A DNA stretch of 41,881 nucleotides from Phaeobacter italicus (GCF_001258055.1 NZ_CVRM01000010.1:1-41881), one strand, 5' to 3'; numbered from the stretch's first letter, positions 8,842 to 17,755 are shown. Notes: a model not told the origin generated them from the sequence alone. Translations and numbers: made by a program.

Positions 8842-9336
8842 TCAGACTCCGTTTCCAAGGAACAGCGGCAGCGGCCGCAGGTAGATGCCAAGGACGCCCT
8901 GCACCAAATACCAGACCACGCCGGCGGCGACCATTGCGATGGGGATCAGGATATGCAGCTTGCGCTCTCCCAGGATCATCGAGCTGATAACCAGAAAGCC
9001 CACGGTCGAGATCAGGAACCCGGCAGGACGCAGCAGCAGCGCATATAGCACCATCATCCCCAAGAGCGCCGCGGCCTGACCGATCTTGTAGTCCAGCAGA
9101 CGGCGGTAATCGATGTCACCGACCTTGGGGCCATCGGTATCCTTGCCGGGAGAGACAAGAATGATGAGCGCGCAGAGGATGGCCAGAACAGAGAGCCCTT
9201 TGGGAAAGGTGCTGGGCCAGATGGCGTTGAATTTCATGAACGGAGGCAAGCCGTCATCCATGGTGAAAAAGGCCGTGTAGCCATAGACGAGACTGATCAT
9301 CAGGATGACCAGTGCAATCCATCGGTCGAGCGCCAT
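8842..9336 (-). CDS. tctB: Tripartite tricarboxylate transporter, small membrane subunit TctB
   Basis: A 164-residue membrane protein with four predicted helices: LVILMISLVYGYTAFF near the N-terminus, then FPKGLSVLAILCALIIL, a middle helix, and a last pair around ILIPIAMVAAGVVWYLV. This matches the small subunit TctB. It partners TctA in the inner membrane and is driven by binding protein TctC. GGGAGGAG stands 4-11 bases before the ATG. It is separated from tctC by 180 bases holding a strong hairpin, and is coupled to tctA at one base. Confidence 0.9.
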   Translation of the reverse strand: MALDRWIALVILMISLVYGYTAFFTMDDGLPPFMKFNAIWPSTFPKGLSVLAILCALIILVSPGKDTDGPKVGDIDYRRLLDYKIGQAAALLGMMVLYALLLRPAGFLISTVGFLVISSMILGERKLHILIPIAMVAAGVVWYLVQGVLGIYLRPLPLFLGNGV

Positions 9337-9474
9337 TGGGCTCCTCCCTTCCGGTCGATTGAAAATGCAGATCGTGGCCCTGCCGCTTGGGCCGGAACAG
9401 ATGCCTCCCGCATCACACCGGGCGCAGGTATCGGTGGGGGGCTCTGGTTATTGGGCTGGCGGGCAGGTGAAGAT

Positions 9475-9503
9475 GCGCGACCGGTTGTGCCCTCCGGTCG
9501 CGC
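9475..9503 (-). promoter_or_regulatory. Intercistronic stem-loop between tctC and tctB
   Basis: A perfect ten-pair stem, GCGCGACCGG (9475-9484) with CCGGTCGCGC (9494-9503), has a nine-base loop. It begins 14 bases after the tctC stop on the minus strand. No U run follows, so it is more likely to protect the 3' end of the abundant binding-protein message, or to reduce downstream transcription, than to terminate fully. Confidence 0.65.
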
Positions 9504-9516
9504 GGCAGGTCAGGCT

Positions 9517-10497
9517 TTAGAGAAAGCCCAGCTCCTGCATCAGGCCGCGGATCACCTCTTCCTGACCTTCCAGGAATTTGACGAAGTCATCGCCGCTGTT
9601 GTGAATGTTCACCCAACCATTGCGGGCGCGGACCTCTTCCCATTCGGGGGTGTCATACATCTTGGCCAGCGCAGCGCGGTAGGCTTCCACTTTTTCCTCC
9701 GGCAGGCCGGGGGCGCCAAAGAACCCGCGCCAGTTCACGAAGGTCGCGTCGATCCCCTGTTCTTTCATGGTCGGAGCATCGGCATAAGCGGGAACCCGTT
9801 CGTCGGCGGTGACGCCGATGATTTTCACTTCGCCTGCGTTGGCGAGATCAATCGCCTCGGAAAAGCCCGTGGAAAGGGCCGCGATTTCGCCGGACAGCAG
9901 CGCCGCCATAGCCACGCCACCCGCATCATAGGGGATGTATTTCACTGCTGTCGGCTCTTCGCCTGCAGCCTTCATCACCATGGCTGCAACGAGGTGATCC
10001 ATGCCGCCCGGAACCGAGCCACCGCCGATGGCTGTCTTACGCGGCTCTGCCTGATAGGCGGCGATCAGATCCGACATGGAATTGATCGGGCTGTCCTTGC
10101 CCACGACAATTGCAGCGTAGTCACCAATCGTACCGGCCACCATGGTGAGATCACGGAAGTTGTGCGGGAACACGCCCGTCAGCGAGCGGATCACGATCGG
10201 GGTGGAGTTCACCATCAGCGTGCCGTGGTTGCTCTCGGCGTTTTCGATCAGATAGCCGATCGCCTTGCCGCCGCCACCGCCGGACATGTTTTCATAGGAC
10301 GCATTGCCAACGAGACCTGCCTTGGTCAGCGCCTCTCCGGTGCCGCGCGCGGTGCCGTCCCAGCCGCCACCTGCGCCGCCGGGGATCAGAAAGTGGATGC
10401 TGTCCACCATCTCATCCGCAGCCACCGGGGCAGCAAAAGCCAGCGTCGTCGCGGCGGTCGCGGCCATCAGCGCGCGCCGGGTCAGGGTCATTTTCAT
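9517..10497 (-). CDS. tctC: Tripartite tricarboxylate transporter, periplasmic binding protein TctC (Bug family)
   Basis: A 326-residue secreted solute receptor of the Bug superfamily. It has a twin-lysine/arginine signal peptide (MKMTLTRRALMAATAATTLA) ending about residue 27 at VAAD. FLIPGGAGGGWD is the Bug phosphate/carboxylate-binding loop, and GGGSVPGGMDHLVA and PYDAGGVA are further binding-cleft loops. It delivers a carboxylate to TctBA. GGAGGAG precedes the ATG by 7 bases. It is first in the operon and divergent from tctD, which would make it the main regulated gene. The exact carboxylate is not determinable here. Confidence 0.92.
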   Translation of the reverse strand: MKMTLTRRALMAATAATTLAFAAPVAADEMVDSIHFLIPGGAGGGWDGTARGTGEALTKAGLVGNASYENMSGGGGGKAIGYLIENAESNHGTLMVNSTPIVIRSLTGVFPHNFRDLTMVAGTIGDYAAIVVGKDSPINSMSDLIAAYQAEPRKTAIGGGSVPGGMDHLVAAMVMKAAGEEPTAVKYIPYDAGGVAMAALLSGEIAALSTGFSEAIDLANAGEVKIIGVTADERVPAYADAPTMKEQGIDATFVNWRGFFGAPGLPEEKVEAYRAALAKMYDTPEWEEVRARNGWVNIHNSGDDFVKFLEGQEEVIRGLMQELGFL

Positions 10498-10563
10498 CTT
10501 TGTCTCCTCCCATTTGACAAATGGCGGCTTGGCCGCTCATGACTGAAAGGGACCACGCGAAGC

Positions 10564-10597
10564 TGACACAAACCTGTCACCAGCCAAAGTGGTTGGC
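10564..10597. promoter_or_regulatory. Two adjacent dyads between tctC and tctD (possible TctD sites)
   Basis: Two perfect five-base inverted repeats lie in the 131-base divergent gap: TGACA-N6-TGTCA (10564-10579) and GCCAA-N5-TTGGC (10583-10597). They sit 30-65 bases before the tctD start and about 67-100 bases before tctC. Position suggests operator sites for the adjacent response regulator. That they bind TctD is inference; five-base arms are short and could be chance. Confidence 0.35.
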
Positions 10598-10628
10598 ATT
10601 TTATCGACCCGAACCGGAACACAGCGAC

Positions 10629-11294
10629 ATGCGTTTTCTGCTGGTAGAAGACAACCTCAGCCTTGCCGCCGCAGTGGAGGACCGCCTGCGGATGGATGGC
10701 CATGTTGTGGACCATGCCCCGGATATTTCGGTCGCGGATGACTATGCGGCAACGGCCGATTACGATCTGATTTTGTTGGATATTATGCTGCCAGATGGTG
10801 ACGGTCGTGATTTTCTGAAGGCCCATCGCAACCGCCAGGGAACCACCCCCGTGATCGTCCTGACCGCCCGATCCGAGGTGTCGGACCGCGTGGGTGTTTT
10901 GGATCTGGGGGCCGATGACTACATCACCAAACCCTTTGATTTTTCCGAGTTGGAGGCGCGCTGCCGCGCCGTGCTGCGCCGCCACGGAGGCGGCAGTTCC
11001 AACCAGAAACGATTCGGATCCGTGGTCTTTGACCCGATGGCCGGAACGCTGAACATCGGCGAAAAAACCGTTTCCCTGCGCAACAAGGAACTGCGGCTTC
11101 TGGAAATTTTCATCAACGCGCCGGATCGGATCTTTTCCAAATCAAAGCTGGTTGACCGGCTGTTTTCCTATGAAGAGGACGTCTCCGAAAACGCGATTGA
11201 GGTCTATGTGGGACGGCTGCGAAAACATCTGGCAGGCTCTGACGTGGAGATCACCACCGTGCGCGGGCTGGGCTACCGGATGTCGCTTGCATGA
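10629..11294 (+). CDS. tctD: Two-component response regulator TctD (OmpR/PhoB family)
   Basis: A 221-residue regulator with receiver domain (about residues 1-115) starting MRFLLVEDNLSLAAAVEDRL and the phospho-acceptor Asp51 in LILLDIMLP. The conserved Thr (VLTAR) and Lys (ITKPFDF) are present. The winged-helix DNA-binding domain (about 125-220) ends RKHLAGSDVEITTVRGLGYR. It is expected to activate the divergent tctCBA operon when phosphorylated by TctE. The reading frame opens further upstream, but the receiver begins at 10629, so that ATG is chosen. It overlaps tctE by four bases (ATGA). Confidence 0.92.
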   Translation: MRFLLVEDNLSLAAAVEDRLRMDGHVVDHAPDISVADDYAATADYDLILLDIMLPDGDGRDFLKAHRNRQGTTPVIVLTARSEVSDRVGVLDLGADDYITKPFDFSELEARCRAVLRRHGGGSSNQKRFGSVVFDPMAGTLNIGEKTVSLRNKELRLLEIFINAPDRIFSKSKLVDRLFSYEEDVSENAIEVYVGRLRKHLAGSDVEITTVRGLGYRMSLA

Positions 11295-12706
11295 GCCGTG
11301 GCCTGCCCACCAGCGGGTCCATCCGGCGGCGGTTGACGCTGCAACTGGTGGGCAGTGCGGCGTTTCTGGCGTCGCTGCTGTTTGTTATCGTGCTGAGCTT
11401 TACCCGAGACGTTTCGCAGCAGACCCATGACAGCATCCTTGCGGCCTCTGCCACCTCGATCATGGATTCGGTCTCGGTGCGGTCCGGCGAGGTGTCGGTG
11501 GACATTCCCTATGCCGCGCTCTCCATGCTGGGCAATGTCAGCAATGACCGGGTGTTCTACCGTATCGCACAGGATGACAGCGTGCTGACGGGATATGCGG
11601 ATCTGCCGCTGCCGGATGGTGCACCACCGCGGGGCCAGCCGCGATTTGATACCCTGCACTACAAGGGTGACAGCATTCGCATGGTCACATTGGCGCGGCG
11701 GGTGTCGCTGAATGGTCAGGTCTCTGATGTGGTGATTTCCGTCGCCCAGACCCGCGAGGGGCAAGCCGCGCAGCTGGCGGAGCTGACCCGCAATGCGCTG
11801 CAACTGGGGCTCGGGTTTTTCATGATCGCGGCCTTTCTTGCAATCTGGGCTGCGCAGTCCAGCATCCGCCCCCTGGCAGAATTAGCCGAGGCCGTGTCGC
11901 GCCGGGGCCCCAAAGACCTGCGCCCGGTGCGCCGCCCGGTGCCGTCCGAAATGATCCCGCTGGTCACATCGCTCAACCGCTTTATTGAACGGCTGCGGGT
12001 GTCCCTGTCGCGGTCCGAAGATTTCATCGCCGAAGCCGCCCACCGGGTGCGCACGCCGCTGGCCACGGTGCGCACGCAGGCAGAGATCACGCTGCGGCGG
12101 GTAGAGCGGGACGAAAACCGCGCCTCTTTGCGTGAAATGATCCGCGCCATCGACGAAAGCTCCCGCGCGGCGGGGCAGCTATTGGATCATGCGATGGTGA
12201 CCTTTCGCACCGACAGTCTCTTGCGGGAAGAGGTGGATCTGGGGGCGCTGTCGCGCGAGTTGCTGAACCGGCTGCGCCCGATTGCAGAGCTGAAGGATAT
12301 TGCGCTGCATTCCGACCTGCCGCAGACGCCGCCCCTGTCGGGTGATCCAATCCTGATCCAGAACGCGGTGCGCAACCTGTTGGACAATGCGATCAAATAT
12401 GCGCCGTCCGAAAGCGACATTCAGGTGATCCTGCGCAAGGAGGGGGCAGAGCTGCGGCTGAGCATCATTGACGAGGCGGGCGGGTTTCCCAGCGGTGACA
12501 CGAACGCGCTGACCGCACGGTTTGCGCGGGGCGCCAATGCCGAGGGGACGATTGGCTCGGGCCTTGGTCTTACCATTGCGCGCGAAGTCGTGGAGGCCCA
12601 CGGCGGACGCCTGACCATCGCGCCGAGCCAAGCCACCAGCGGCCCGCCTGCCGCATCCCCAAGACGAGAGGGTTCATGCGTTTCCTTGTGTTTTCCAATG
12701 TCCTGA
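11291..12706 (+). CDS. tctE: Sensor histidine kinase TctE
   Basis: A 471-residue inner-membrane sensor kinase. TM1 is about residues 17-37, a periplasmic 2CSK_N-type sensor domain about 40-165, and TM2 about 170-190. The HisKA domain holds the phospho-acceptor His251 in EAAHRVRTPLATVRTQAE. The ATPase domain shows the N box NLLDNAIKYA, IDEAGGFP and GSGLGLTIAREVVEAHGG. It phosphorylates TctD in response to a carboxylate signal. Its last 31 bases overlap the next gene, which encodes a periplasmic binding protein. Confidence 0.92.
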   Translation: MSRGLPTSGSIRRRLTLQLVGSAAFLASLLFVIVLSFTRDVSQQTHDSILAASATSIMDSVSVRSGEVSVDIPYAALSMLGNVSNDRVFYRIAQDDSVLTGYADLPLPDGAPPRGQPRFDTLHYKGDSIRMVTLARRVSLNGQVSDVVISVAQTREGQAAQLAELTRNALQLGLGFFMIAAFLAIWAAQSSIRPLAELAEAVSRRGPKDLRPVRRPVPSEMIPLVTSLNRFIERLRVSLSRSEDFIAEAAHRVRTPLATVRTQAEITLRRVERDENRASLREMIRAIDESSRAAGQLLDHAMVTFRTDSLLREEVDLGALSRELLNRLRPIAELKDIALHSDLPQTPPLSGDPILIQNAVRNLLDNAIKYAPSESDIQVILRKEGAELRLSIIDEAGGFPSGDTNALTARFARGANAEGTIGSGLGLTIAREVVEAHGGRLTIAPSQATSGPPAASPRREGSCVSLCFPMS

Positions 12707-13752
12707 CAGCTGCTTTGCGGGTGTTCAGCCTGTTCTGCCTTGCGGTCATTCTCGGGGGGCCAGCGCAGGCGTTCGAGATCGAGGACCAGCGCCGCTTTGG
12801 CCCCGCTGCCGGTGCTGCTGGCGCTGATGTCCTACGAGTGCTGTCCACCACCGACACCGATCTTCTGGCACCGCTGATCGAGAGTTTTCTGCGCAGCCGC
12901 CCCACGGTGGTGGTGGATTATGTCACCGTCAGCAGTTCAGAATTGATGCGCGCCGTGGTGGAGGACGACGCGGCGTTCGACCTGGCTGTTTCCTCGGCGC
13001 TGGATCTGCAGACCAAGCTGGCCAATGACGGCTACACCCGCGCACATTCCCCCGCGGGGCGATTGCGCATCCCGGACTGGGCGGTCTGGCGCGACCACGT
13101 CTTTGCCTTCTCGCAGGAGCCCGCATCCATCGTGCTGTCGCCTGCCGCCTTTGAGGGGTTGGAGATGCCGCGCAGCCGTCAGGCACTGATGTCCCTGTTG
13201 CGCCGCTACCCCAATCGGTTCCGGGGGCGCATCGGCACCTATGATGTCGAAACCAGCGGGCTGGGTTATCTGTTTGCAACACAGGATCTGCGCACCTCCG
13301 AAAGTTTCTGGCGGATGATGGAGATTTTCGGCAGCCTCGATCTGCGGCTTTATTGCTGTTCCGGAGAGATGATCGAGGCGGTCGCACGGGGCGAATTGGC
13401 CATCGCCTACAATGTGCTTGGCAGCTATGCGCGGGCACGGGTGGATCTGGCCGACCGCATCGAGATCGTGGATCCGCAGGACTACACCAATATGATGCTG
13501 CGCACCGCTGTCGTGTTGAAAGGCGCAGACCGCCCGGATCTGGCAGGCGCCTTTATCGATCACCTGTTGCGGGCGGCCTGGGGGAACCAGCGCGATCCGG
13601 CCTACCCCTTTCCCCGCTACGCAACGGCAGAAACCAGCCCCACCGCCGCGCTGCGCCCGATCCAGATGGGACCGGGGCTTTTGGTGTTTCTGGATCGCCT
13701 GAAACGCGCCCGGTTCCTCGAGGAATGGCGCAGCACCGTTTTGCAGAAGTAG
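12676..13752 (+). CDS. Periplasmic solute-binding protein coupled to tctDE
   Basis: A 358-residue exported protein with signal peptide (cleavage probably after GGPAQA, about residue 32). Its fold matches iron(III)/AfuA-type extracellular binding proteins: VLRVLSTTDTDLLAPLIESF resembles the first strand and helix, and SSELMRAVVEDDAAFDLAVS the second. No permease or ATPase for it is present. It overlaps tctE by 31 bases, so it is translated with the sensor kinase rather than with a transporter. By position it may bind ligand and present it to TctE as a third component; that role is inferred. A plain scavenger or orphan binding protein remains possible. The ATG at 12676 is kept because the signal peptide begins there. 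Confidence 0.82.
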   Translation: MRFLVFSNVLTAALRVFSLFCLAVILGGPAQAFEIEDQRRFGPAAGAAGADVLRVLSTTDTDLLAPLIESFLRSRPTVVVDYVTVSSSELMRAVVEDDAAFDLAVSSALDLQTKLANDGYTRAHSPAGRLRIPDWAVWRDHVFAFSQEPASIVLSPAAFEGLEMPRSRQALMSLLRRYPNRFRGRIGTYDVETSGLGYLFATQDLRTSESFWRMMEIFGSLDLRLYCCSGEMIEAVARGELAIAYNVLGSYARARVDLADRIEIVDPQDYTNMMLRTAVVLKGADRPDLAGAFIDHLLRAAWGNQRDPAYPFPRYATAETSPTAALRPIQMGPGLLVFLDRLKRARFLEEWRSTVLQK

Positions 13753-13761
13753 CGCAGACGC

Positions 13762-14853
13762 TTAGCGATAGAGCAGCGACTGGCCGTTGTGAAAGAGATG
13801 CAGCTTGGCCGGATCGGCGTAGAGCCGCACAGAGGTGCCGCGCAGCCCCTTGTGAATGCCAGGCAGCTTCGCAATCAGCGGATCCTTCCCCTCGCCCGCC
13901 GCGATGTAAAGCACGGTGACTTCGCCCAGGGCCTCCACGATATCAACGCGGCTGTCGATCAGTGCGCCACCGCTGCCCTCTTCCACCAGATCCTCGGGCC
14001 GCACCCCGACATTCACGGCAAGCCCCTGATCGGCCTCGGTGGTCGGGATCTCTGCCACGACCTCTTCCCCACTGCTGAGCCGAACGGTGGTGTGTTGACC
14101 GGTGGCGATCACTGTGCCGGCAATGAGGTTCATGGCCGGAGAGCCAATGAACTGGGCGACAAATTCGTTTTCCGGTCTCTCGTAGAGCTCAAGTGGCGTG
14201 CCGACCTGCGCGATACCCTTGTTGGCGAGAACCACAATCCGGCTGGCCAGGGTCATTGCCTCCACCTGATCGTGGGTCACATAAATCATGGTGCTGTCCG
14301 GCATTGCCTCTTTCAGCTGGGCAATCTCGATCCGGGTGGCGACTCGCAGGGCCGCGTCCAGATTGGAGAGCGGCTCATCAAAAAGATAGACCTTGGGATC
14401 GCGCACGATGGACCGGCCAATGGCAACCCGCTGCCGCTGCCCACCCGACAGCGCCTTGGGCAGGCGATCCAGATAGGGTTCCAGCTGCAGGATCTTGGCC
14501 GCACGGTCGATGGCGGCGTCGATCTCGTCCTTGCTTTTCTTCGCAATCTTCAGCGCAAAGGCCATGTTGTCGCGCACCGTCATATGCGGATAAAGCGCGT
14601 AGGACTGGAACACCATCGCAATGCCCCGCTGGGCGGGCGGGATGTCATTCATCACCGCATCATCGATTTCCAGCGTGCCACCGCTGATCCGTTCCAGCCC
14701 CGCGATCATCCGCAACAAGGTGGATTTGCCGCAGCCAGAGGGGCCGACAAATACAATCAGCTCCCCCTGTTTGATATCGAGGTTGATATCTTTCAGGACT
14801 TCGACGCCGCCCCCGTAGGTTTTGGCCACATTGGTCAATTTCAGGTTTGCCAT
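13762..14853 (-). CDS. aglK: Alpha-glucoside ABC transporter ATP-binding protein (UgpC/MalK type)
   Basis: A 363-residue ATPase that powers sugar import with AglF and AglG. Walker A GPSGCGKST at 37-45 (Lys43), the Q loop at VFQSYALYP, signature LSGGQRQ at 135-141, Walker B VYLFDE at 155-160 and the switch His in VTHDQVEAMT are all intact. The C-terminal TOBE/regulatory region (about 235-363) is of the MalK/UgpC kind. GGAGGGA precedes the ATG at 14853. It is last in the minus-strand order aglE-F-G-A-K and converges with the tctDE-linked binding-protein gene at only 9 bases; no clear terminator separates them. Confidence 0.92.
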   Translation of the reverse strand: MANLKLTNVAKTYGGGVEVLKDINLDIKQGELIVFVGPSGCGKSTLLRMIAGLERISGGTLEIDDAVMNDIPPAQRGIAMVFQSYALYPHMTVRDNMAFALKIAKKSKDEIDAAIDRAAKILQLEPYLDRLPKALSGGQRQRVAIGRSIVRDPKVYLFDEPLSNLDAALRVATRIEIAQLKEAMPDSTMIYVTHDQVEAMTLASRIVVLANKGIAQVGTPLELYERPENEFVAQFIGSPAMNLIAGTVIATGQHTTVRLSSGEEVVAEIPTTEADQGLAVNVGVRPEDLVEEGSGGALIDSRVDIVEALGEVTVLYIAAGEGKDPLIAKLPGIHKGLRGTSVRLYADPAKLHLFHNGQSLLYR

Positions 14854-14883
14854 CTACTGGTCCCTCCCCTGCTCGTGTTTCTG

Positions 14884-16542
14884 TCAGCCCCGCACCGCAA
14901 GGCAGGCCTGCCAAGGTGCCAGAACAACCCGCGCGCCGCCTGTCGGCAGATCGGCGAGGGCGATGTCGGTGTTGGGCTTTTGCCAGTTGCCTTCCGGCAG
15001 GGTGATCTCTGCCTCGGTATCCCCCAGATTGAAGGCGCAAAAGATCACCTCGTCGCGGTCCTGACGGGTGAAGAAGGCGACATTGCCCTCTGCCCGCAGC
15101 TGATCATGGGTGCCTACCGCCAATGCCGGATGTGCCTTGCGCAGCGCGATGGCGCGGCGATAGTGGTGCAGCATCGCCTCTGGATCGGCCTCTTGGCTGG
15201 CCACGCTCAGGGCCAGATGTTCGGGCGAGACCGGCAGCCACGGCTTGCCCTCAGTAAAGCCGCCGGTGCTGTTTGATGGCTCCCAGACCATCGGTGTGCG
15301 GCAACCGTCCCGCCCCTTGAATTCGGGCCAGAACTCAATGCCATAGGGATCCTGAAGGTCTTCAAAGGCGATGTCCGCCTCGGGCAGCCCCAGTTCCTCG
15401 CCCTGATAGATGCAGGTGGTGCCGCGCAGGCACATCATCATGGTGGTGAACAAACGTTGTGCCGCCGGGTTGAGCCCCCAGCGGCTGCTGTGGCGGATCA
15501 CATCGTGGTTGGAAAACGCCCAGCAAGCCCAGCCATTGGCGGCAACGCGGTCCACCTCTGCAAAGACTTCGGCCAGACGGGAGGCGGTCAGCACGTCCTT
15601 GGCCAGAAGCTCAAAGGCATAACACATGTGAACGCCGCTGTTGCCTGCCGTGTAGCTGCCCATGATCTCCAGACCGCGCTGCGCATCGCCCACTTCGCCC
15701 ACGGCGGCCTTGGCGGGGTATTCATCCAGAAGCGCGCGGAACCGGCCCAAAAACGCCAGGTTTTCCGGCTGGTTCTTGGAATAGAGATGTTCCTGATGAT
15801 TATAGGGGTTCACCGAAGGCGCGATGGTGGCGTTGCGCTGTTCCGGCGGCAGGGCCGGGTTGGAGCGCAGCTCTGCGTCGTGGAAGTAAAAGTTGATGGT
15901 ATCCAGACGGAAGCCATCGACGCCGCGCTCCAGCCAGAAGCGGGTCACATCCAACAGCGCGTCCTGCACCGCAGGGCAGTGAAAATTCAGATCCGGCTGT
16001 GAGACCAGGAAGTTGTGCAGATAATACTGCTCGCGCCGAGGATCCCATTGCCAGGCAGAGCCACCAAAGATCGACAGCCAGTTGTTGGGCGGCGTGCCAT
16101 CTGGTTGCGGATCGGCCCAGACGTACCAATCGGCGCGGGGATTGTCGCGGCTCTGACGGCTTTCGCCAAACCAGGCGTGCTGGTCAGAGGTGTGCGACAG
16201 GACCAGGTCGATCATCACCCGAAGCCCCAAACCATGGGCGGTTGCGACCAGCTGGTCAAAGTCGGACAGGCTGCCAAACATCGGATCGACGTCGCAGTAA
16301 TCCGAGACGTCATAGCCGAAATCCTTCATCGGGGAGGTGAAGAAGGGAGAGATCCAGATCGCATCGACCCCAAGCGAGGCGATATGCGGCAGGCGCTGGG
16401 TGATCCCTTTCAGATCACCGATGCCGTCGCCATTGCTGTCCTGATAGCTGCGCGGGTAGATCTGGTAGATCACCGCACCGCGCCACCAATCGGGGTCAGC
16501 GGCGAGAACCTGGGCCGGGTCGAGTTGAGCTTGAGCGTTCAT
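14884..16542 (-). CDS. aglA: Alpha-glucosidase, GH13 family
   Basis: A 552-residue cytoplasmic glucosidase that splits imported alpha-glucosides such as sucrose, maltose or trehalose. The GH13 core starts WWRGAVIYQIYPRSYQDSNG. The catalytic residues are visible: nucleophile Asp214 (GFRLDTINF), acid/base Glu283 (AVGEVGDAQ) and Asp347 (FSNHDVIR). No signal peptide is seen. ATG 16542 has GGAA about 9 bases upstream; an alternative in-frame ATG at 16557 has no good ribosome site. The frame stays open further upstream into aglG but lacks homologous sequence there. It lies within the transporter operon, which ties uptake to hydrolysis. Confidence 0.92.
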   Translation of the reverse strand: MNAQAQLDPAQVLAADPDWWRGAVIYQIYPRSYQDSNGDGIGDLKGITQRLPHIASLGVDAIWISPFFTSPMKDFGYDVSDYCDVDPMFGSLSDFDQLVATAHGLGLRVMIDLVLSHTSDQHAWFGESRQSRDNPRADWYVWADPQPDGTPPNNWLSIFGGSAWQWDPRREQYYLHNFLVSQPDLNFHCPAVQDALLDVTRFWLERGVDGFRLDTINFYFHDAELRSNPALPPEQRNATIAPSVNPYNHQEHLYSKNQPENLAFLGRFRALLDEYPAKAAVGEVGDAQRGLEIMGSYTAGNSGVHMCYAFELLAKDVLTASRLAEVFAEVDRVAANGWACWAFSNHDVIRHSSRWGLNPAAQRLFTTMMMCLRGTTCIYQGEELGLPEADIAFEDLQDPYGIEFWPEFKGRDGCRTPMVWEPSNSTGGFTEGKPWLPVSPEHLALSVASQEADPEAMLHHYRRAIALRKAHPALAVGTHDQLRAEGNVAFFTRQDRDEVIFCAFNLGDTEAEITLPEGNWQKPNTDIALADLPTGGARVVLAPWQACLAVRG

Positions 16543-16606
16543 GTCAGCTGTTTCCATAGTCTTAGAGTAAGGGGCAGTGCCGGTCTCATCCGGCCTGCGG
16601 ATCAGG

Positions 16607-17755
16607 TCACTTGACCGAGCCTGCCAGGAGGCCACGGACGAGGTATTTCTGCATGGCAAAGAACACGGCGAGCGGCACCGCAATTGAGACAAAGGCAGAG
16701 GTTGCAAGGATCTCCCAATTGCCGCCGCGGGTGCCGAGCAGCTCAACAATCTGCTTGGTCATCACCGTGGTTTCGCCGGTTGCGTCGATCAGGAACACCA
16801 TCGCCACCAGAAGATCGTTCCAGGTCCACAGGAACTGAAAGATCGCGAATGAGGCCAGCGCAGGGAAGGACAGCGGCAGGATGATGCGGACAAAGATCAT
16901 GAAATCCGTCGCGCCATCCACGCGGGCGTTTTCAATGATGTCGCGCGGAATGCCGACCATGTAGTTGCGCAAGAGGTAGATCGCGAGCGGCAGGCCAAAG
17001 CCCGTGTGTGCCATCCAGACCCCGATGTAACCTTTGCCGATGCCGATCTCATTGTGGAACTTCAACAGCGGGATCAGCGCCAGTTGCAGGGGCACGACCA
17101 ACAGCCCAACAATCGCGGCCACCAGCAGGGCACGGCCCGGAAATTCCATCCACGCCAGCGCATAGGCGGCAAAGGCCGCGACGAGGATCGGGATAATGGT
17201 CGCCGGAATGGTGACGGTCAGCGTGTTGAAAAACGCCTTTGCCATATTGTCCGTTGCGTTGCCGGAGATCAGCACGGTCTCGTAATTCTCCAGCGTGAAT
17301 TCTGGCGGGACGGTTGCGGTGACAAAGACGCGGGGGCCGCGCTTGCCGCTGATCTCATCCACGCTTTCAAGCCGGTAGGCGCCATCCTCTGCCACCGTCA
17401 GGGTGCCACCGCGGCGCAGCTCTGCGGTTTCACCGGGCAGGTATGCGGCGGGTTCGCGTGCCGAGGTGCCCCAGGCTGATATCTCGCTCTCGGTGCCGTC
17501 GGCAAACAGGCGCCCCTCGATCACGTAAAGATCGCCGTCCTGCACCTGTTCGCTGGGGGGATCGGTGCGCAGGGTCAGGTTCTGTTCGCTCGGGAACATC
17601 GCGCGCCACCAGCCGCTGGTCGCAATCTGGTCGGCGGTGCGGAAGGACGACACCAAAAGGCCCAGCGTCGGGAACAGCCACAGCCCCACCAGCAGAACAA
17701 CAGACAGGCGCAAGGCCCAGATCAGCGCAGGTTTTTCTCCGGCAATAACAGTCAT
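16607..17755 (-). CDS. aglG: Alpha-glucoside ABC transporter permease, MalG type, with large periplasmic loop
   Basis: A 382-residue inner-membrane permease. Helix 1 (about 10-35) is followed by about 120 residues of soluble sequence (about 38-160), from SFRTADQIATSGWW to VPPEFTLENYETVL. The remaining helices are typical MalG. The EAA motif that docks AglK reads ENARVDGATDFMIFVRIILP. Ordinary MalG proteins are about 280-300 residues; the extra length is the periplasmic insert, which also occurs in rhizobial AglG as far as I recall. GAGGAG precedes the ATG at 17755. It starts 10 bases after aglF. Confidence 0.9.
   Translation of the reverse strand: MTVIAGEKPALIWALRLSVVLLVGLWLFPTLGLLVSSFRTADQIATSGWWRAMFPSEQNLTLRTDPPSEQVQDGDLYVIEGRLFADGTESEISAWGTSAREPAAYLPGETAELRRGGTLTVAEDGAYRLESVDEISGKRGPRVFVTATVPPEFTLENYETVLISGNATDNMAKAFFNTLTVTIPATIIPILVAAFAAYALAWMEFPGRALLVAAIVGLLVVPLQLALIPLLKFHNEIGIGKGYIGVWMAHTGFGLPLAIYLLRNYMVGIPRDIIENARVDGATDFMIFVRIILPLSFPALASFAIFQFLWTWNDLLVAMVFLIDATGETTVMTKQIVELLGTRGGNWEILATSAFVSIAVPLAVFFAMQKYLVRGLLAGSVK

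Noticed and set aside
13789-15276. 495-residue plus-strand frame opposite aglK and aglA
   Set aside because: Antisense mirror of two intact enzymes; high G+C codon bias leaves such frames open. Composition is His/Gln/Arg-rich nonsense.
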